From: Clostridiales bacterium
Lineage (GTDB): Bacteria > Bacillota > Clostridia > TANB77 > CAG-508
Length of the DNA: 64,000 nucleotides
Reading direction: 5' to 3'
Assembly (NCBI GenBank): GCA_015056485.1
Contig: SVGD01000006.1
Coordinates: 1-64,000 of the forward strand
The notes below the pieces were generated by a model that saw nothing but the letters and a program-made list of their open reading frames with translations, was not told the DNA's origin and searched no databases. A program made the position numbers and the translations under genes. Below, in pieces: positions 20,543 to 31,158 of the stretch (within the stretch, counting starts at the first letter, position 1; each line of letters opens with the position of its first letter).

Positions 20543-22978
20543 ATGGATAAGGCAGAAGAAAATATAATTCAAAGAGATATTGAAAAAGAAATGCAAACTG
20601 CATATATAGATTATGCTATGAGTGTTATTGTTGCACGTGCATTACCAGATGTTAGAGATGGATTAAAGCCAGTTCATAGAAGAATTTTATATACAATGCA
20701 TGAAGATGGATTTACACCAGACAAGCCATTTAGAAAATGTGCTACCACAGTAGGAGATGTTTTAGGAAGATATCATCCACATGGTGATGCTTCAGTTTAT
20801 GATGCTTTAGTTAGAATGGCACAAAATTTCTCTTTAAGATATATGTTAGTTGATGGACATGGTAATTTTGGTTCTATAGATGGTGACCCACCAGCAGCTT
20901 ATCGTTATACAGAGGCTAGAATGTCTAAAGTTGCAGTTCAAATGCTTTCTGATATTGAAAAAAATACAGTAGATTTTATGCCTAACTTTGATGATAGATT
21001 ACAAGAACCAGTTGTATTACCTTCAAGAATACCAGCATTATTAGCAAATGGTTCATCTGGTATTGCTGTTGGTATGGCAACAAATATACCACCACATAAT
21101 TTAACAGAATTGATAGATGGAATTATAAAAATAATTGAGGAAGATAATATAAGCGATGAAGATTTAATGAAAATAATTAAAGGCCCTGATTTCCCAACAG
21201 GCGCAACAATTTTAGGTAGAGAAGGAATTAAACAAGCATATACTACAGGAAGAGGGAAAATTACCTTAAGAGCTGAAGCTGAAATTGAAGAAATGTCAGG
21301 TGGAAAACAAAGAATTCTAGTACATTCTTTACCTTACCAAGTAAATAAAGCAAGATTAATAGAACATATAGCAAATTTAGTTAAGGAAAAAAGATTAGAA
21401 GGTATTTCAGCAATTCGAGATGAATCAGATAGAGAGGCAAGTGTTAGAATTGTTATTGAATTAAAGAGAGATGTAAATGCTAAAATTATATTAAATCAAT
21501 TATACAAAAATACTCAATTACAAGATACTTTTGGAATAATTATGCTTGCATTAGTAGATGGAGAACCTAGAATCTTAACATTAAGAGAATGTTTAGAACA
21601 TTATATAGAACATAGAAAAGTTGTAGTTTTAAGAAGAACACAATTTGAACTAGATAAAGCTGAAGCAAGAGCACATATATTAGAAGGATTAAAAATTGCT
21701 TTAGATAATATTGATGAAGTAATAAAAATAATTAGAGAATCTTATGATGATGCAAAAGAAAGATTAATGAAAAGATTTGGTCTCTCTGAAATACAGGCAC
21801 AAGCAATTCTAGATATGAGATTAAAAACTTTATCAGGATTACAAAGAGAGAAAATCGAAGAAGAATATAATGAATTAATGAAATTGATTGCTTATTTAAA
21901 AGAAGTATTAAGTAGTGAAACATTAGTTTATAATATTATAAAAGAAGAATTATTAGAAATAAAAGAAAAATTCGGAGATGAAAGAAAAACTAAAATTATT
22001 GCAGCTGAAGGTGAAATAGATGAAGAAGATTTAATTAAAGAAGAACAATCTGTAATTGCTCTAACTCATTTTGGATATATAAAAAGAATGCCAATTGATA
22101 CATATAAGAGCCAAAAAAGAGGAGGAAAAGGAATTACAGGAATTTCAACAAAAGAAGATGATTTTGTTAAAGAAATATTTACAGCATCTACACATGATAC
22201 TATTTTATTCTTTAGTAATAAAGGTAAATTATACAGATTAAGAGGATTTGAAATTCCAGAAGCAGGTAGAACAGCAAAAGGAACTGCTATTGTAAATTTA
22301 TTAAGCTTAGATAGTGGTGAAAAAATTTCTACAATAATTCCTATTCAAAATTTTGCAGAAGGAAAATATCTATTATTTGCAACAAGAAATGGAAATATTA
22401 AGAAAACAAGTTTAACAGAATATAATTCAGCTAGAAAAACGGGATTACTTGCAATAAATTTAAAAGAAGATGATGAAGTAATTGATGTAAGATTAACTGA
22501 TGGAGAAGACAATATAGTTTTAGTTACAAGACAAGGTTTAGCAATTACTTTTGATGAAAAAGATGTAAGACCAATGGGAAGAACATCACAAGGTGTAATT
22601 GGAATAAGATTAAATAAAGATGATTATGTTGTTGGAATGGAATCAATAATTAGAGGAAGTAAAGAAACTCTTCTTGCAATAACTGAAAATGGTTTTGGAA
22701 AGAGAACTGACTTAGATGAGTATAGAGTTCAAACAAGAGGAGGTAAAGGGGTAATAACATATAAAATAACACAAAAAACCGGAGAAATAGTAGGAATTAG
22801 AATAGTAAAAGAAGAAGACGACATAATGTTAATAACTGATACAGGGACAATTATTAGACTAAATGTTAGTGGTATAAGTGTTTTAGGAAGATCTACTCAA
22901 GGAGTTACTTTAATGAGAACTAATGAGGGGAAAGTTGTAAGTATAGAAAAAATTTCTGACAAAGAAGAAGATGAATAA
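20543..22978 (+). CDS. gyrA: DNA gyrase subunit A
   Basis: An 811-aa breakage-reunion subunit. Visible: [24 protein letters not shown], the quinolone-resistance region [17 protein letters not shown], the catalytic tyrosine in [10 protein letters not shown] (about 122-124), and six-bladed C-terminal domain repeats with the GyrA-box-like QKRGGKG (about 524). The box distinguishes it from ParC. It has its own promoter, separate from gyrB. Confidence 0.97.
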   Translation: MDKAEENIIQRDIEKEMQTAYIDYAMSVIVARALPDVRDGLKPVHRRILYTMHEDGFTPDKPFRKCATTVGDVLGRYHPHGDASVYDALVRMAQNFSLRYMLVDGHGNFGSIDGDPPAAYRYTEARMSKVAVQMLSDIEKNTVDFMPNFDDRLQEPVVLPSRIPALLANGSSGIAVGMATNIPPHNLTELIDGIIKIIEEDNISDEDLMKIIKGPDFPTGATILGREGIKQAYTTGRGKITLRAEAEIEEMSGGKQRILVHSLPYQVNKARLIEHIANLVKEKRLEGISAIRDESDREASVRIVIELKRDVNAKIILNQLYKNTQLQDTFGIIMLALVDGEPRILTLRECLEHYIEHRKVVVLRRTQFELDKAEARAHILEGLKIALDNIDEVIKIIRESYDDAKERLMKRFGLSEIQAQAILDMRLKTLSGLQREKIEEEYNELMKLIAYLKEVLSSETLVYNIIKEELLEIKEKFGDERKTKIIAAEGEIDEEDLIKEEQSVIALTHFGYIKRMPIDTYKSQKRGGKGITGISTKEDDFVKEIFTASTHDTILFFSNKGKLYRLRGFEIPEAGRTAKGTAIVNLLSLDSGEKISTIIPIQNFAEGKYLLFATRNGNIKKTSLTEYNSARKTGLLAINLKEDDEVIDVRLTDGEDNIVLVTRQGLAITFDEKDVRPMGRTSQGVIGIRLNKDDYVVGMESIIRGSKETLLAITENGFGKRTDLDEYRVQTRGGKGVITYKITQKTGEIVGIRIVKEEDDIMLITDTGTIIRLNVSGISVLGRSTQGVTLMRTNEGKVVSIEKISDKEEDE

Positions 22979-23009
22979 TAAAGTAAATTAAAATTGATAA
23001 ATTATTTTT

Positions 23010-23057
23010 AAATTTGTGTAATGGAGAATAAAAAATTCCATTACACAAATTTTTTTA
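23010..23057 (+). terminator. Terminator after gyrA
   Basis: AATTTGTGTAATGGA pairs with TCCATTACACAAATT, then seven T. Confidence 0.9.
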
Positions 23058-23345
23058 TGAAAAATTAAATAAGATAAATAAATTAAATAAAATTAAATCA
23101 ATTAAATAATTAAATAAATTAATAAATTAATAAATTAATAAATTAATAAATAAATTAAATAAAATAAAATAAAATTAAATTAAATTAAATTAAATTAAAT
23201 TAATTAAATAATTCAATAAATTAATTAAATAATTTAAATTAAATAAATTAAATATATTAAAAAAATTAAATAAATTAAAATAAATAAAAATAAATAAAAT
23301 AAGTTAAATAAATAAATTAAAATAAAATAAATAAATAAAACAAAT
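23058..23345. repeat. Low-complexity AATTAAATAA array
   Basis: Almost entirely A/T in irregular AATTAAATAAATTAAAT units, A-rich on the plus strand. It is the complementary-strand counterpart of the array at 1-235, so both are A-rich on the leading strand relative to oriC. Confidence 0.8.
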
Positions 23346-23935
23346 TAAAAAAATAAATGAATATTAGCTGAAGAATAAATGAGATGAAAAATTTTATTAT
23401 GAAAAGAGTGAAAGTGTAAATAAAAATTTTTTAAAAATAAATTTACATAAAAAAGAGGATGTATATAGATATATATAATGGAATAAAAAGGATACATGAA
23501 TAATGTATGTATAAAATAAGAAATTATAAAACATAAAAAACTCTAAAATGCAGATAAATAGCGAGTTTTAGAAGTTGCAACAAAGGAAGGTGACATAAAA
23601 TTATATATAAAAATGGTTTTAATATATGCTAAAAAGCAAGGGATAACAGTGTTTTAAGGAAATTTGTAAAAAATGTAAAAGATGTATAAAAAAATGAACA
23701 TTAAATTGTAAGCATAAAAAATTTATAACAAGAAAAATTTCAAAGACTAAATCATAAAAAATCATAATATGAGATCTAAAAGAAAAAGAAAATTATGGTA
23801 ACTTAAAAAAGTAATAATTAAAAGTATAAAATTTCTATAGTAAAAAAATTAAAAAAAATATTCTATTACATATTTTTTTTGAAAAAAAGTTAACAATAAA
23901 AAATTTTTTTTGATAAGCATGAATTAAAAAATAAA

Positions 23936-23976
23936 AGGCATTGAAAAATTTAAACTATCTTCAATGCTTTTTTTGT
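23936..23976 (+). terminator. Terminator-like hairpin in the AT desert
   Basis: AGGCATTGAA pairs with TTCAATGCTT across a 14-nt loop, followed by a long T run. No gene lies upstream within about 950 bp, so it may end an unannotated RNA. Confidence 0.6.
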
Positions 23977-24594
23977 TTTTTTATAAAAATTTTATTTGTA
24001 AAGTAAAAAAATAATGATGTGATTAAAATAAATAAAAAGAGAATAAAATCTTTGAAACGACTGAAACTGTAAAGATAAAAGAAAAATAAAAAAAAAGAAA
24101 AAAATGAAAAAAATTTGAAAGTCAAGGGGTAAGAGGGAAAGCTCGAAAGCTCTTGTAAATAAAGGCATAAAAAGAATTTTTTTAAGATGATTGAAAAGTG
24201 TAGAAAAATGTATAGATAAAATGAGAAAAGAAGAATTTGAAAAAAACAAGAGTATAAATAGGCAGAATATAGAAAAAATATAATAAAAAAATACATAAAT
24301 ATATAGCAAACAAAAAGACAATGTTGCTAAAAGAACAAAAAAAGTTAAAAAACATTGAAAAATAAATAAAAAAACAAAGTATAAATATTGAAAAAATAAA
24401 AGATATATATTGTTTGAATTTATATAATATCTAGGGACAAGCTTAAAACAGAGGAACAGCAAGATACTCTAAAGAAAAGTAAAACAATAAAATAAAGGGG
24501 GGATGGCAAAAATGCTTAAAAATCAATGAAAAATAAAAAAAGAAAAATTTGATTAGGATATATTAAAAAAATTAAAAGTAAAAAAACACAGGAA

Positions 24595-24638
24595 AATTTT
24601 TACATCTACATAAGTATAATTATGTAGATGTAAAAATT
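24595..24638. repeat. 19-bp perfect inverted repeat
   Basis: Arms AATTTTTACATCTACATAA and its exact complement, separated by a 6-nt loop GTATAA. It is not followed by a T run and is not near a recognisable gene. Confidence 0.8.
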
Positions 24639-24960
24639 GCGAAAAAGACAAAGTACAAAACCATTTAAAAAATAAAAAAACTTATTATGAAAACTAAACA
24701 TAAATTTTATTATGTTAAAAAATACAAAAATAAAATTATGTCAACAATTTGAATTTTGAAAAAAATAAAACAAAAATATTATGTAGTTATAAAAAGTAAA
24801 CTTATTTAAGAGTGATGAAATATAATTGTAATAAAAAAATTTATAGAAATATACATAAAATACTAAAACAAAAATTCGAAAAACAAAATTTTGTACAAAC
24901 ATAAATTTGTAAAACATTTTTTTGCACAGTAAAAATTTAGAAATAAAAATTTTTATTATA

Positions 24961-25460
24961 AAAAAATATTAAAAAAATAAAATAATTAAATATAAAAATA
25001 ATAAATTAATTTAAATAAAAAAATAAATAAAATTAATAAAAATAAATAATTAATAAAAAATAATTAGAAAAATAAATAGTAAATAATTTATTTAGAAAAA
25101 AATAAATTAAATTATTTATTAAATAAATTAAGAAACAATTAAATTGAATGAAGAATAAATAATTAATTAAAAAATAAAATAAGAAAATAAATTTATTTTT
25201 ATAATACTAGTATGGCTATATTAATTGAATAATATATTAGATAATAAATTTAAAATTTAAAATTTTAAATAAATAATATAAATAAATGATAAAAAAATAT
25301 ATGCGTAATTTTTGAATGCACAATCTTCAAAGGTATTATTTTGATAATTTTAATTAGTTGTATTTAAACTTAAACATTTTAATTTCAATATATATTAAAT
25401 ATTATATGGCTTAAATTTTTTTATTTATTATTATATATATTTCATAAGTAAAGTCAATGA
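24961..25460. repeat. Second AT low-complexity stretch
   Basis: AAATAAATTAATTA-type units, nearly free of G and C, up to about 25300. A less repetitive AT-rich stretch follows. No gene seen. Confidence 0.7.
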
Positions 25461-25479
25461 AAGGAGAAATAATGCCCTA

Positions 25480-25545
25480 AGGGCATGTAGCATCTGTAGC
25501 TCATTTCTTTTACCACAAATAATCAATGGTCGCCCTTATATATAC
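25480..25545. repeat. Degenerate dispersed repeat before the T-box
   Basis: A palindrome ATGCCCTAAGGGCAT (25482-25496) and CAATGGTCGCCC (25526-25537), the complement of the GGGCGACCATTG motif of the dispersed repeat family. Confidence 0.5.
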
Positions 25546-25659
25546 TCTACATTTTTTTATTTTAATCCTAAAATTAATTTTTTAAAATTAATTCTTAAAT
25601 TCTTACGGAAATACTTGATTTGCAAAAAAAAGTATGATAATATTTTATATAAATTAAAT

Positions 25660-25925
25660 ACAAAGAAGAGGACAACACAAATAAACTAAAACTAACAGAG
25701 AGCTAGATGTATGCTGAAATTCTAGTAAGAAAATAATTTGTTTGTTATCACCTTGGAGTTGCTTAAATGAAATTTGTAAGGGCGGGTTCTGTGTCCGTCC
25801 GTGATAATAGTTTAAGTCGTAAATCTGCGTTAAAGATAAATAAGATGTATAAATTTAAAATTTATATAAATTTAGGTGGTACCGCGAGTAAAAGCTTGCC
25901 CTATTATATAGGGCAAGCTTTTTTA
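25660..25925 (+). promoter_or_regulatory. T-box leader of ileS
   Basis: A tRNA-sensing antitermination leader. The conserved T-box TGGTACCGCG is at 25877-25886, directly before a terminator AAAAGCTTGCCCTA/TAGGGCAAGCTTTT (25890-25922). The stem I distal loop ATGCTGAAATTCTAG is near 25711-25725, and a likely specifier ATC (Ile) lies at 25747-25749, consistent with control of the downstream isoleucyl-tRNA synthetase. A GC-rich GGGCGGGTTCTGTGTCCGTC segment (25783-25802) resembles a dispersed repeat and is not part of the T-box consensus. Confidence 0.93.
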
Positions 25926-26060
25926 GTGAATAATTAATAGTGAATAGTGAAGAATAAATGAAAGAATTTGCTGTAAAGCAGCAAATTCTAACTAAAATTA
26001 TTAATTATTAAATATTCATTATTAATTAAAGCTGTAGGGGCGACCATTGGTCGTCCGTTC
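25926..26060. repeat. TAGTGAATA inverted repeat followed by GGGGCGACC repeat
   Basis: Immediately after the T-box terminator: AGTGAATAATTAATAGTG, an internal hairpin GAATTTGCTG/CAGCAAATTC, and an AT-rich return arm ending ATTCATTATTAATTAAAG. Then GTAGGGGCGACCATTGGTCG (about 26034-26054), a member of the dispersed GC-rich repeat family. Confidence 0.65.
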
Positions 26061-26099
26061 TTCGAAGGAATTACCACATATAAAGGAAAGGGGATTAAT

Positions 26100-28874
26100 A
26101 TGTGTGAAGAAAAGAAAGATTATGGAAAAACTTTAAATTTACCAAAAACAGATTTTCCAATGAGAGCAAGTTTGCCAGAAAGAGAACCAGAAATTGAAAA
26201 AGAAATTTTCAATAATGATTTGTACGAAAAAATATTAAAGAAAAATGAGGGTCATGAAAGTTTTGTACTACATGATGGACCTCCATATGCAAATGGAGAA
26301 ATTCATATAGGTCATGCATTAAATAAAATATTGAAAGATACTATTGTAAGATATAAAGCTTTAAAAGGATTTTATACTCCATATGTACCAGGATTTGATA
26401 CACATGGTATGCCTACAGAAAAGAAGGCCATTGAAAAATTAGGATTAGATAGAGATAAAATACCAGTATCAAAATTTAGAGACACATGTTTAGAATTTAC
26501 AAGAAATTATAAAGATAAACAAATAGAGGGATTTAAAAGAATTGGTGCTATAGGAGATTGGAAAGACCCATATATAACATATGAACCTCGTTCAGAAGCA
26601 AGACAACTTGGAGTTTTTTATGACATGTATAAAAATGGATATCTATATAAAGGTTTAAAACCTGTGTATTGGTGTACAGATTGTGAAACAGCATTAGCAG
26701 AAGCAGAAATTGAATATCAAGATGTTGATACAATGTCAATATTTGTTAAATTTCCAGTAACTGAAAGTAAAAATAAGTTTGATAAAGAAAATACTTATTT
26801 TGTAATTTGGACAACAACACCTTGGACTTTACCAGGTAATGTTGGAATAACAATTGGTGGAGAATTTGAATATTCAATAGTAAAAACAGAAAATGAAAAT
26901 TTAATAATTGCTACAGAGTTAGTTGATAATGTAATGAGTAAAGCAGGAATAGAAAATTATGAAACAATAAAAAAATTAATGGGAACTGATTTAGAAGGAG
27001 TTCTATGTAAGCATCCATTTTTAGATAGAGAATCAAGAGTAGTTCTAGGAAGTGATGATACTATAGCAGTAGAACTTGGAACAGGTACAGGAGCTGTTCA
27101 TACAGCACCAGGTTATGGTAAAGAAGACTATTTATGTGGTTTGAAAAATGGATTAGAAGTGGTTGTTACAGTTAATGGAAAAGGTTATCAAACAGAAGGT
27201 GCAGGAGTTTTTTCAGGACTTAAATATGATGAGTCAAATGATAAAATAATTGAATGGTTAGAAGAAAATAAGTTTTTATTACATAAACAAAAATTAAATC
27301 ACTCATATCCTCATTGTTGGAGATGTAAAAATCCTATTATATTCAGAGCAACTGAGCAATGGTTCTGTTCAGTAGATAAATTTAAAAACGAAGCAGTTAA
27401 AGCAGCAGAAGGTGTAAAATGGATTCCTTCATGGGGTGCAGATAGAATTTCTAATATGATAAAAGAAAGAGCAGATTGGTGTATATCAAGACAACGTACA
27501 TGGGGAGTACCACTTCCGATTTACTATTGTAAAGATTGTGGAAAAGAATATATAACTGAACAATCAATAGAAAAATTGAAAAATATTTTTAAAGAAAAAG
27601 GCTCAAATGCTTGGTGGGATTTAGAAGCAAAAGAATTAATGCCAGAAGATTCAAAATGTAAAGAATGTGGTTCTACTGAATTTGTAAAAGAAAAGGATAT
27701 AATGGATGTTTGGTTTGATTCTGGTTCTACACATCAAAGTGTATTAGTAGATAGAGGACTTCCATATCCAGCAGATTTATATTTAGAAGGTGCAGACCAA
27801 TATAGAGGTTGGTTCCAATCTTCACTTTTAACATCTGTTGCAACAAATGGAATTGCACCATATAAACAAGTTTTAACACATGGTTGGACAGTTGATGGTC
27901 AAGGTAAAAAAATGTCAAAAAGTTTAGGAAATGGAATAAGTCCACAAGAAGTTATAAAGGAATATGGAGCAGATATATTAAGATTGTGGGTATTATCTTC
28001 AGATTATCAATCAGATGTAAGTTTATCAAAAGATATATTAAAACAAATAACAGAAGTATATAGAAAAATAAGAAATACAGCAAGATATATTTTAGGTAAT
28101 ACATCAGACTTTAATCCGGATACTGATATAGTAGAATATAAAGATTTAGAAGAAATTGATAAATATGCATTATTAAAATTAAATGATTTAGTTAAAAAGT
28201 GCACAGAAAGTTATGATAGATATGATTTCCATGAAGCATATCAGGCAATAAATGTATTTTGTGTAACAGATATGAGTAGTTTTTATTTAGATATTATAAA
28301 AGATAGACTTTATACATCAAAAGTAGATTCAAAGGAAAGAAAAGCTGCACAAACTACAATGTATATAATTTTAGATTCTTTAGTAAAAATGCTTGCACCT
28401 CTTACATGCTTTACAGCAGAAGAAATATGGAAGTATATGCCAAAAGGAGAAAATGAAAAAGTAGAAAGTGTTATGCTTACAGATTATCCAACTATTAATG
28501 AACAATATGAAGATAGCGTTTTAAGAGAAAAATGGGAGAAAATTGTTGAAATCAAAGAAATTGCTTCTAAAAAATTAGAAGAATCAAGAGCTGAAAAAAT
28601 AATAGGACATTCATTAAATGCAAAGGTTATACTTTATGCAGAAGGAGATTTATATAGCTTCATTAAAGAAAATTTAGAATTACTACAAACTGTATTTATT
28701 GTTTCAGGGTTAGAAGTTGAAGAAAATCAAAGAACTGATGAAAGTAAATTGGGAGTAAAAATTGAACAAGCTGAAGGCGAAAAATGTGAAAGATGTTGGA
28801 TGTATTCAAAAACAGTTGGAGAAGATAAAGAAAATCCTACAATTTGCCATAAATGTAGTGAAGCATTAAAATAA
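26100..28874 (+). CDS. ileS: Isoleucyl-tRNA synthetase
   Basis: A 924-aa class I synthetase charging tRNA-Ile. Visible: DGPPYANGEIHIGHALNK with the HIGH motif (about 60-75), editing-domain blocks (WTTTPWTLPGN), KMSKS (about 602, GKKMSKSLGNG), anticodon-binding domain, and a C-terminal zinc finger CERCWMY...CHKC. Normal bacterial length. SD AAAGGAAAGGGG. Controlled by the T-box upstream. Confidence 0.97.
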   Translation: MCEEKKDYGKTLNLPKTDFPMRASLPEREPEIEKEIFNNDLYEKILKKNEGHESFVLHDGPPYANGEIHIGHALNKILKDTIVRYKALKGFYTPYVPGFDTHGMPTEKKAIEKLGLDRDKIPVSKFRDTCLEFTRNYKDKQIEGFKRIGAIGDWKDPYITYEPRSEARQLGVFYDMYKNGYLYKGLKPVYWCTDCETALAEAEIEYQDVDTMSIFVKFPVTESKNKFDKENTYFVIWTTTPWTLPGNVGITIGGEFEYSIVKTENENLIIATELVDNVMSKAGIENYETIKKLMGTDLEGVLCKHPFLDRESRVVLGSDDTIAVELGTGTGAVHTAPGYGKEDYLCGLKNGLEVVVTVNGKGYQTEGAGVFSGLKYDESNDKIIEWLEENKFLLHKQKLNHSYPHCWRCKNPIIFRATEQWFCSVDKFKNEAVKAAEGVKWIPSWGADRISNMIKERADWCISRQRTWGVPLPIYYCKDCGKEYITEQSIEKLKNIFKEKGSNAWWDLEAKELMPEDSKCKECGSTEFVKEKDIMDVWFDSGSTHQSVLVDRGLPYPADLYLEGADQYRGWFQSSLLTSVATNGIAPYKQVLTHGWTVDGQGKKMSKSLGNGISPQEVIKEYGADILRLWVLSSDYQSDVSLSKDILKQITEVYRKIRNTARYILGNTSDFNPDTDIVEYKDLEEIDKYALLKLNDLVKKCTESYDRYDFHEAYQAINVFCVTDMSSFYLDIIKDRLYTSKVDSKERKAAQTTMYIILDSLVKMLAPLTCFTAEEIWKYMPKGENEKVESVMLTDYPTINEQYEDSVLREKWEKIVEIKEIASKKLEESRAEKIIGHSLNAKVILYAEGDLYSFIKENLELLQTVFIVSGLEVEENQRTDESKLGVKIEQAEGEKCERCWMYSKTVGEDKENPTICHKCSEALK

Positions 28875-28910
28875 AAAATATTAATATAAATAAACTTTAT
28901 AGAGAAAAAT

Positions 28911-28947
28911 GTAGTGGGCGGGCGATTTTAGTCCGCCCACTCTTTTA
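28911..28947 (+). terminator. Terminator after ileS
   Basis: A GC-rich stem AGTGGGCGG/CCGCCCACT followed by CTTTTATT. Its sequence also resembles the dispersed GGGCG repeat family. Confidence 0.7.
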
Positions 28948-28984
28948 TTATAAAGGAAAAATCAATTTTTATCTTGAATTTATT

Positions 28985-29105
28985 TAAGATTTTTCCGTAT
29001 GCAACAAGGTTAGGATACCTTAGTATATGCCGATGCGAAGCATCGTGTACAAGTATTTCGCGTATTCTTCAAAGACTGATTTAGTGAAATGTCTTTGTTA
29101 TAATT
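28985..29105. repeat. Dispersed repeat of about 120 bp, copy A
   Basis: CCGTATGCAACAAGGTTAGG, then the palindrome GATGCGAAGCATC and TATTTCGCG...GAAATG...CTTTGTTATAA. A diverged inverted copy lies at about 63368-63500. No coding potential seen. Confidence 0.7.
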
Positions 29106-29182
29106 TATATATAAAAAAATGTTGAAAAAAATGTTATTATAATATATTATATTTTTATACTAAAGATAAAGGAGGTGAAAGA

Positions 29183-30112
29183 ATGGAAAAGAAAGAATCT
29201 AAAGTATTACCTTTGTTATCTTTGATTTTTGGTATAGCTTCTCTTCTTACTAGTTGTATAATATTTGTTAGTTTACCATCAGCTGTTGCATCAATCGTAT
29301 TAGCTATAATTTCATTTGTTAAAAAGAAACCTGTACCAATGCCTATTATAGGGCTATTTTGTTCTTTTGGAAGTATTATTGCAGTAATAGTAATAGCATT
29401 AGTTGGTACAACAATAAGCACAGCATTAAGTTCAAATGGTATAATTGAATCAGCTAAAGAAGCTAGTGAAAAAACTTTATCAACATTACAAGAAGAGGAA
29501 GATATTTTTAATGATTTAGAAAGTAAAAATTCAGTATCAAAAATTGAAGAAAATGTAATAGAAAACACTTCAATAGATAATACGACAAGTTCTGTGAACC
29601 AGGAAGTTCCTAGCGATTGGAAAAGTGGAGAATTTATATTTGATGGAAAAAAATACAAATTATTTGATAAATATTCTAATTTTGAATTAGCTGGTTGGTC
29701 TTTCGATATGGCTAAATACGGTTATGATGATAGTTATGTATTAAATTCAAAACAAAAAACATATGGAACAATAGATTTAGAGAATTCAAATTATGATGCT
29801 GATATATGGATTGGATTAATAAATAATGAGAGTACAGTATCAACAATAAAACAATGTGCAATATGGAGTTTTGACGTTGATAATGCTTTTGCCGATAAAC
29901 CAGTATCATTTACTTTAGCAAATGGAATAAAAAATGGAAGTACATTAGCAGAAGTTAAGGCAGCATATGGTGAACCAAGTGATACATATTATGCAGACTC
30001 TTTAAATTATTGGGAATATACTTATGAAACAGAGTCAAATCTTGAATTAAGATTAACAATATATGATGATATTACAAAAGGATTAACAAGTTTTGTATAT
30101 AAACAATATTAA
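29183..30112 (+). CDS. DUF4190-like membrane-anchored protein with extracytoplasmic domain
   Basis: A 309-aa protein, SD AAAGGAGGTG. Residues 8-85 contain two hydrophobic segments (LSLIFGIASLLTSCIIFVSL and the IIGLFCSFGSIIAVIVIALV stretch) around a basic loop, like DUF4190. A linker rich in Ser/Glu/Asn follows, then a globular domain of about 150 aa. The C-terminal NGIKNGSTLAEVKAAYGEPS is the GxTxxxVxxxxGxP motif of BamE-like/beta-lactamase-inhibitor-like folds. Probably a surface protein; function unknown. Single gene with its own terminator. Confidence 0.65.
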   Translation: MEKKESKVLPLLSLIFGIASLLTSCIIFVSLPSAVASIVLAIISFVKKKPVPMPIIGLFCSFGSIIAVIVIALVGTTISTALSSNGIIESAKEASEKTLSTLQEEEDIFNDLESKNSVSKIEENVIENTSIDNTTSSVNQEVPSDWKSGEFIFDGKKYKLFDKYSNFELAGWSFDMAKYGYDDSYVLNSKQKTYGTIDLENSNYDADIWIGLINNESTVSTIKQCAIWSFDVDNAFADKPVSFTLANGIKNGSTLAEVKAAYGEPSDTYYADSLNYWEYTYETESNLELRLTIYDDITKGLTSFVYKQY

Positions 30113-30140
30113 AAAAATACCACATAATGTGGTATTTTTT
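30111..30140. terminator. Bidirectional terminator
   Basis: AAAAATACCACAT/ATGTGGTATTTTT palindrome between the convergent genes at 29183 and 30145. Confidence 0.85.
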
Positions 30141-30144
30141 ATGT

Positions 30145-31149
30145 TTATTTAATTTTAAATCTTATATCATCACCATAAAAACGGTAAACGTTATAATAAC
30201 CAACAAAACGAGAAATTAATCTTTCATCATATGTTTTTAACAAACTTTTCAGATTTAAATTTGTAGATATTATAGTTTTAGTGATTTTTCCATTTTGAGA
30301 TAATAAACGTGTATTAATTATTTTATACAGTTCAGTGAATTTCATACTGTTAATAGTTTCTGTTCCTAAGTCATCAATAACTAATAAATCAACAGAAAGT
30401 AAATTTTCTGAAAGATTTTTTTGTTCACCAGGTTTTGCAAACAAATCAGAAATTAATGAATCTAGCATTACAGGTGCTGTTTGATACATAACAGTCTTTC
30501 CTTTTTTTAAAAGTTCATTAACTATACAGTTAGATAAAAAGGTTTTTCCTAGACCTGTACCACCAGAAAAAATTAAGTTTTTTTCTTCAGGATTATCAAA
30601 ATTATTAATAAATTGTTCAGCAGCTGTTTTTATATCTAATATGTTTTCTCGAGGTGAAATCGAAGAAAAATATTTTTTTTCATCTACTATATCAGAATAT
30701 AAATTTTCATTAAAATAATTAAAGTTTTGTTTTTCTATATTTGACAAAGAACTTTTGTTATATTCAATATTGAATAATTTTTGTTTTAAACAATTACACA
30801 TGTTAGTTTTAAAATCTTTATCTAATATATATCCGGTATCTTTACAATTTTCACATGTGTAAATATTAGATAAGTAATCAGGGGCTTTTCCTAATTTTTT
30901 TAAAATAACCAGTTTTTCTTCATTTAATTTTTTTATATTATTTTGTAATTTTTCTATTTCATTAGAATTATTAGATTTTAAAATGTTTTTTGCAATAGAA
31001 ATAGAAGAGCTGTTTATCTCATTAGCAATTTCTTGAAGCCTAGGCTCTTTTTTATATAAATCTATTTTTCTATTTTCTAATTTCTTAGAATTATCAATTC
31101 GCATTTGTTCATAATTTTTTAACAAATCATTTAATAAAGATTTATTCAT
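30145..31149 (-). CDS. dnaC: Replicative helicase loader, DnaC/DnaI-like AAA+ ATPase
   Basis: A 334-aa protein: N-terminal coiled region (1-95), zinc-binding CENCKDTGYI...CNC (about 98-120), then an AAA+ domain with Walker A GGTGLGKTFLS (about 195) and Walker B LLVIDDLGTE. That domain order fits Bacillus DnaI and phage-type DnaC loaders rather than an IS21 IstB helper. It lies 9 nt downstream of the DnaD-domain gene, which supports a role in loading the replicative helicase. Confidence 0.85.
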   Translation of the reverse strand: MNKSLLNDLLKNYEQMRIDNSKKLENRKIDLYKKEPRLQEIANEINSSSISIAKNILKSNNSNEIEKLQNNIKKLNEEKLVILKKLGKAPDYLSNIYTCENCKDTGYILDKDFKTNMCNCLKQKLFNIEYNKSSLSNIEKQNFNYFNENLYSDIVDEKKYFSSISPRENILDIKTAAEQFINNFDNPEEKNLIFSGGTGLGKTFLSNCIVNELLKKGKTVMYQTAPVMLDSLISDLFAKPGEQKNLSENLLSVDLLVIDDLGTETINSMKFTELYKIINTRLLSQNGKITKTIISTNLNLKSLLKTYDERLISRFVGYYNVYRFYGDDIRFKIK

Positions 31150-31158
31150 AGAATCTCC

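Larger units (their letters stand above)
23346..24960. other. Gene-free A/G-rich region
   Basis: About 1.6 kb with no supportable gene. The plus strand is A-rich with G clearly exceeding C, and has frequent stops in all frames. Two long minus-strand frames (23961-24462) encode only Phe/Leu/Ile/Tyr-rich low complexity. It holds one terminator-like and one perfect-stem hairpin, listed separately, so some transcription is possible. Confidence 0.6.

Noticed and set aside
23630-23665. Short MVLIYAKKQGITVF frame resembling a transposase fragment
   Set aside because: Only 14 codons; too short to support a pseudogene call.
23961-24462. Two overlapping minus-strand frames (111 and 156 codons)
   Set aside because: Products are Phe/Leu/Ile/Tyr-rich low complexity arising from A-rich DNA; no start signals or family pattern.
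29155-29658. 167-codon frame antisense to the DUF4190-like gene
   Set aside because: Shadow of the plus-strand gene, which has a strong ribosome-binding site and coherent domains.
30145-31149. IS21-type IstB transposition helper
   Set aside because: No IstA or insertion-sequence ends nearby; the zinc-binding N-terminus and dnaD linkage fit a helicase loader.
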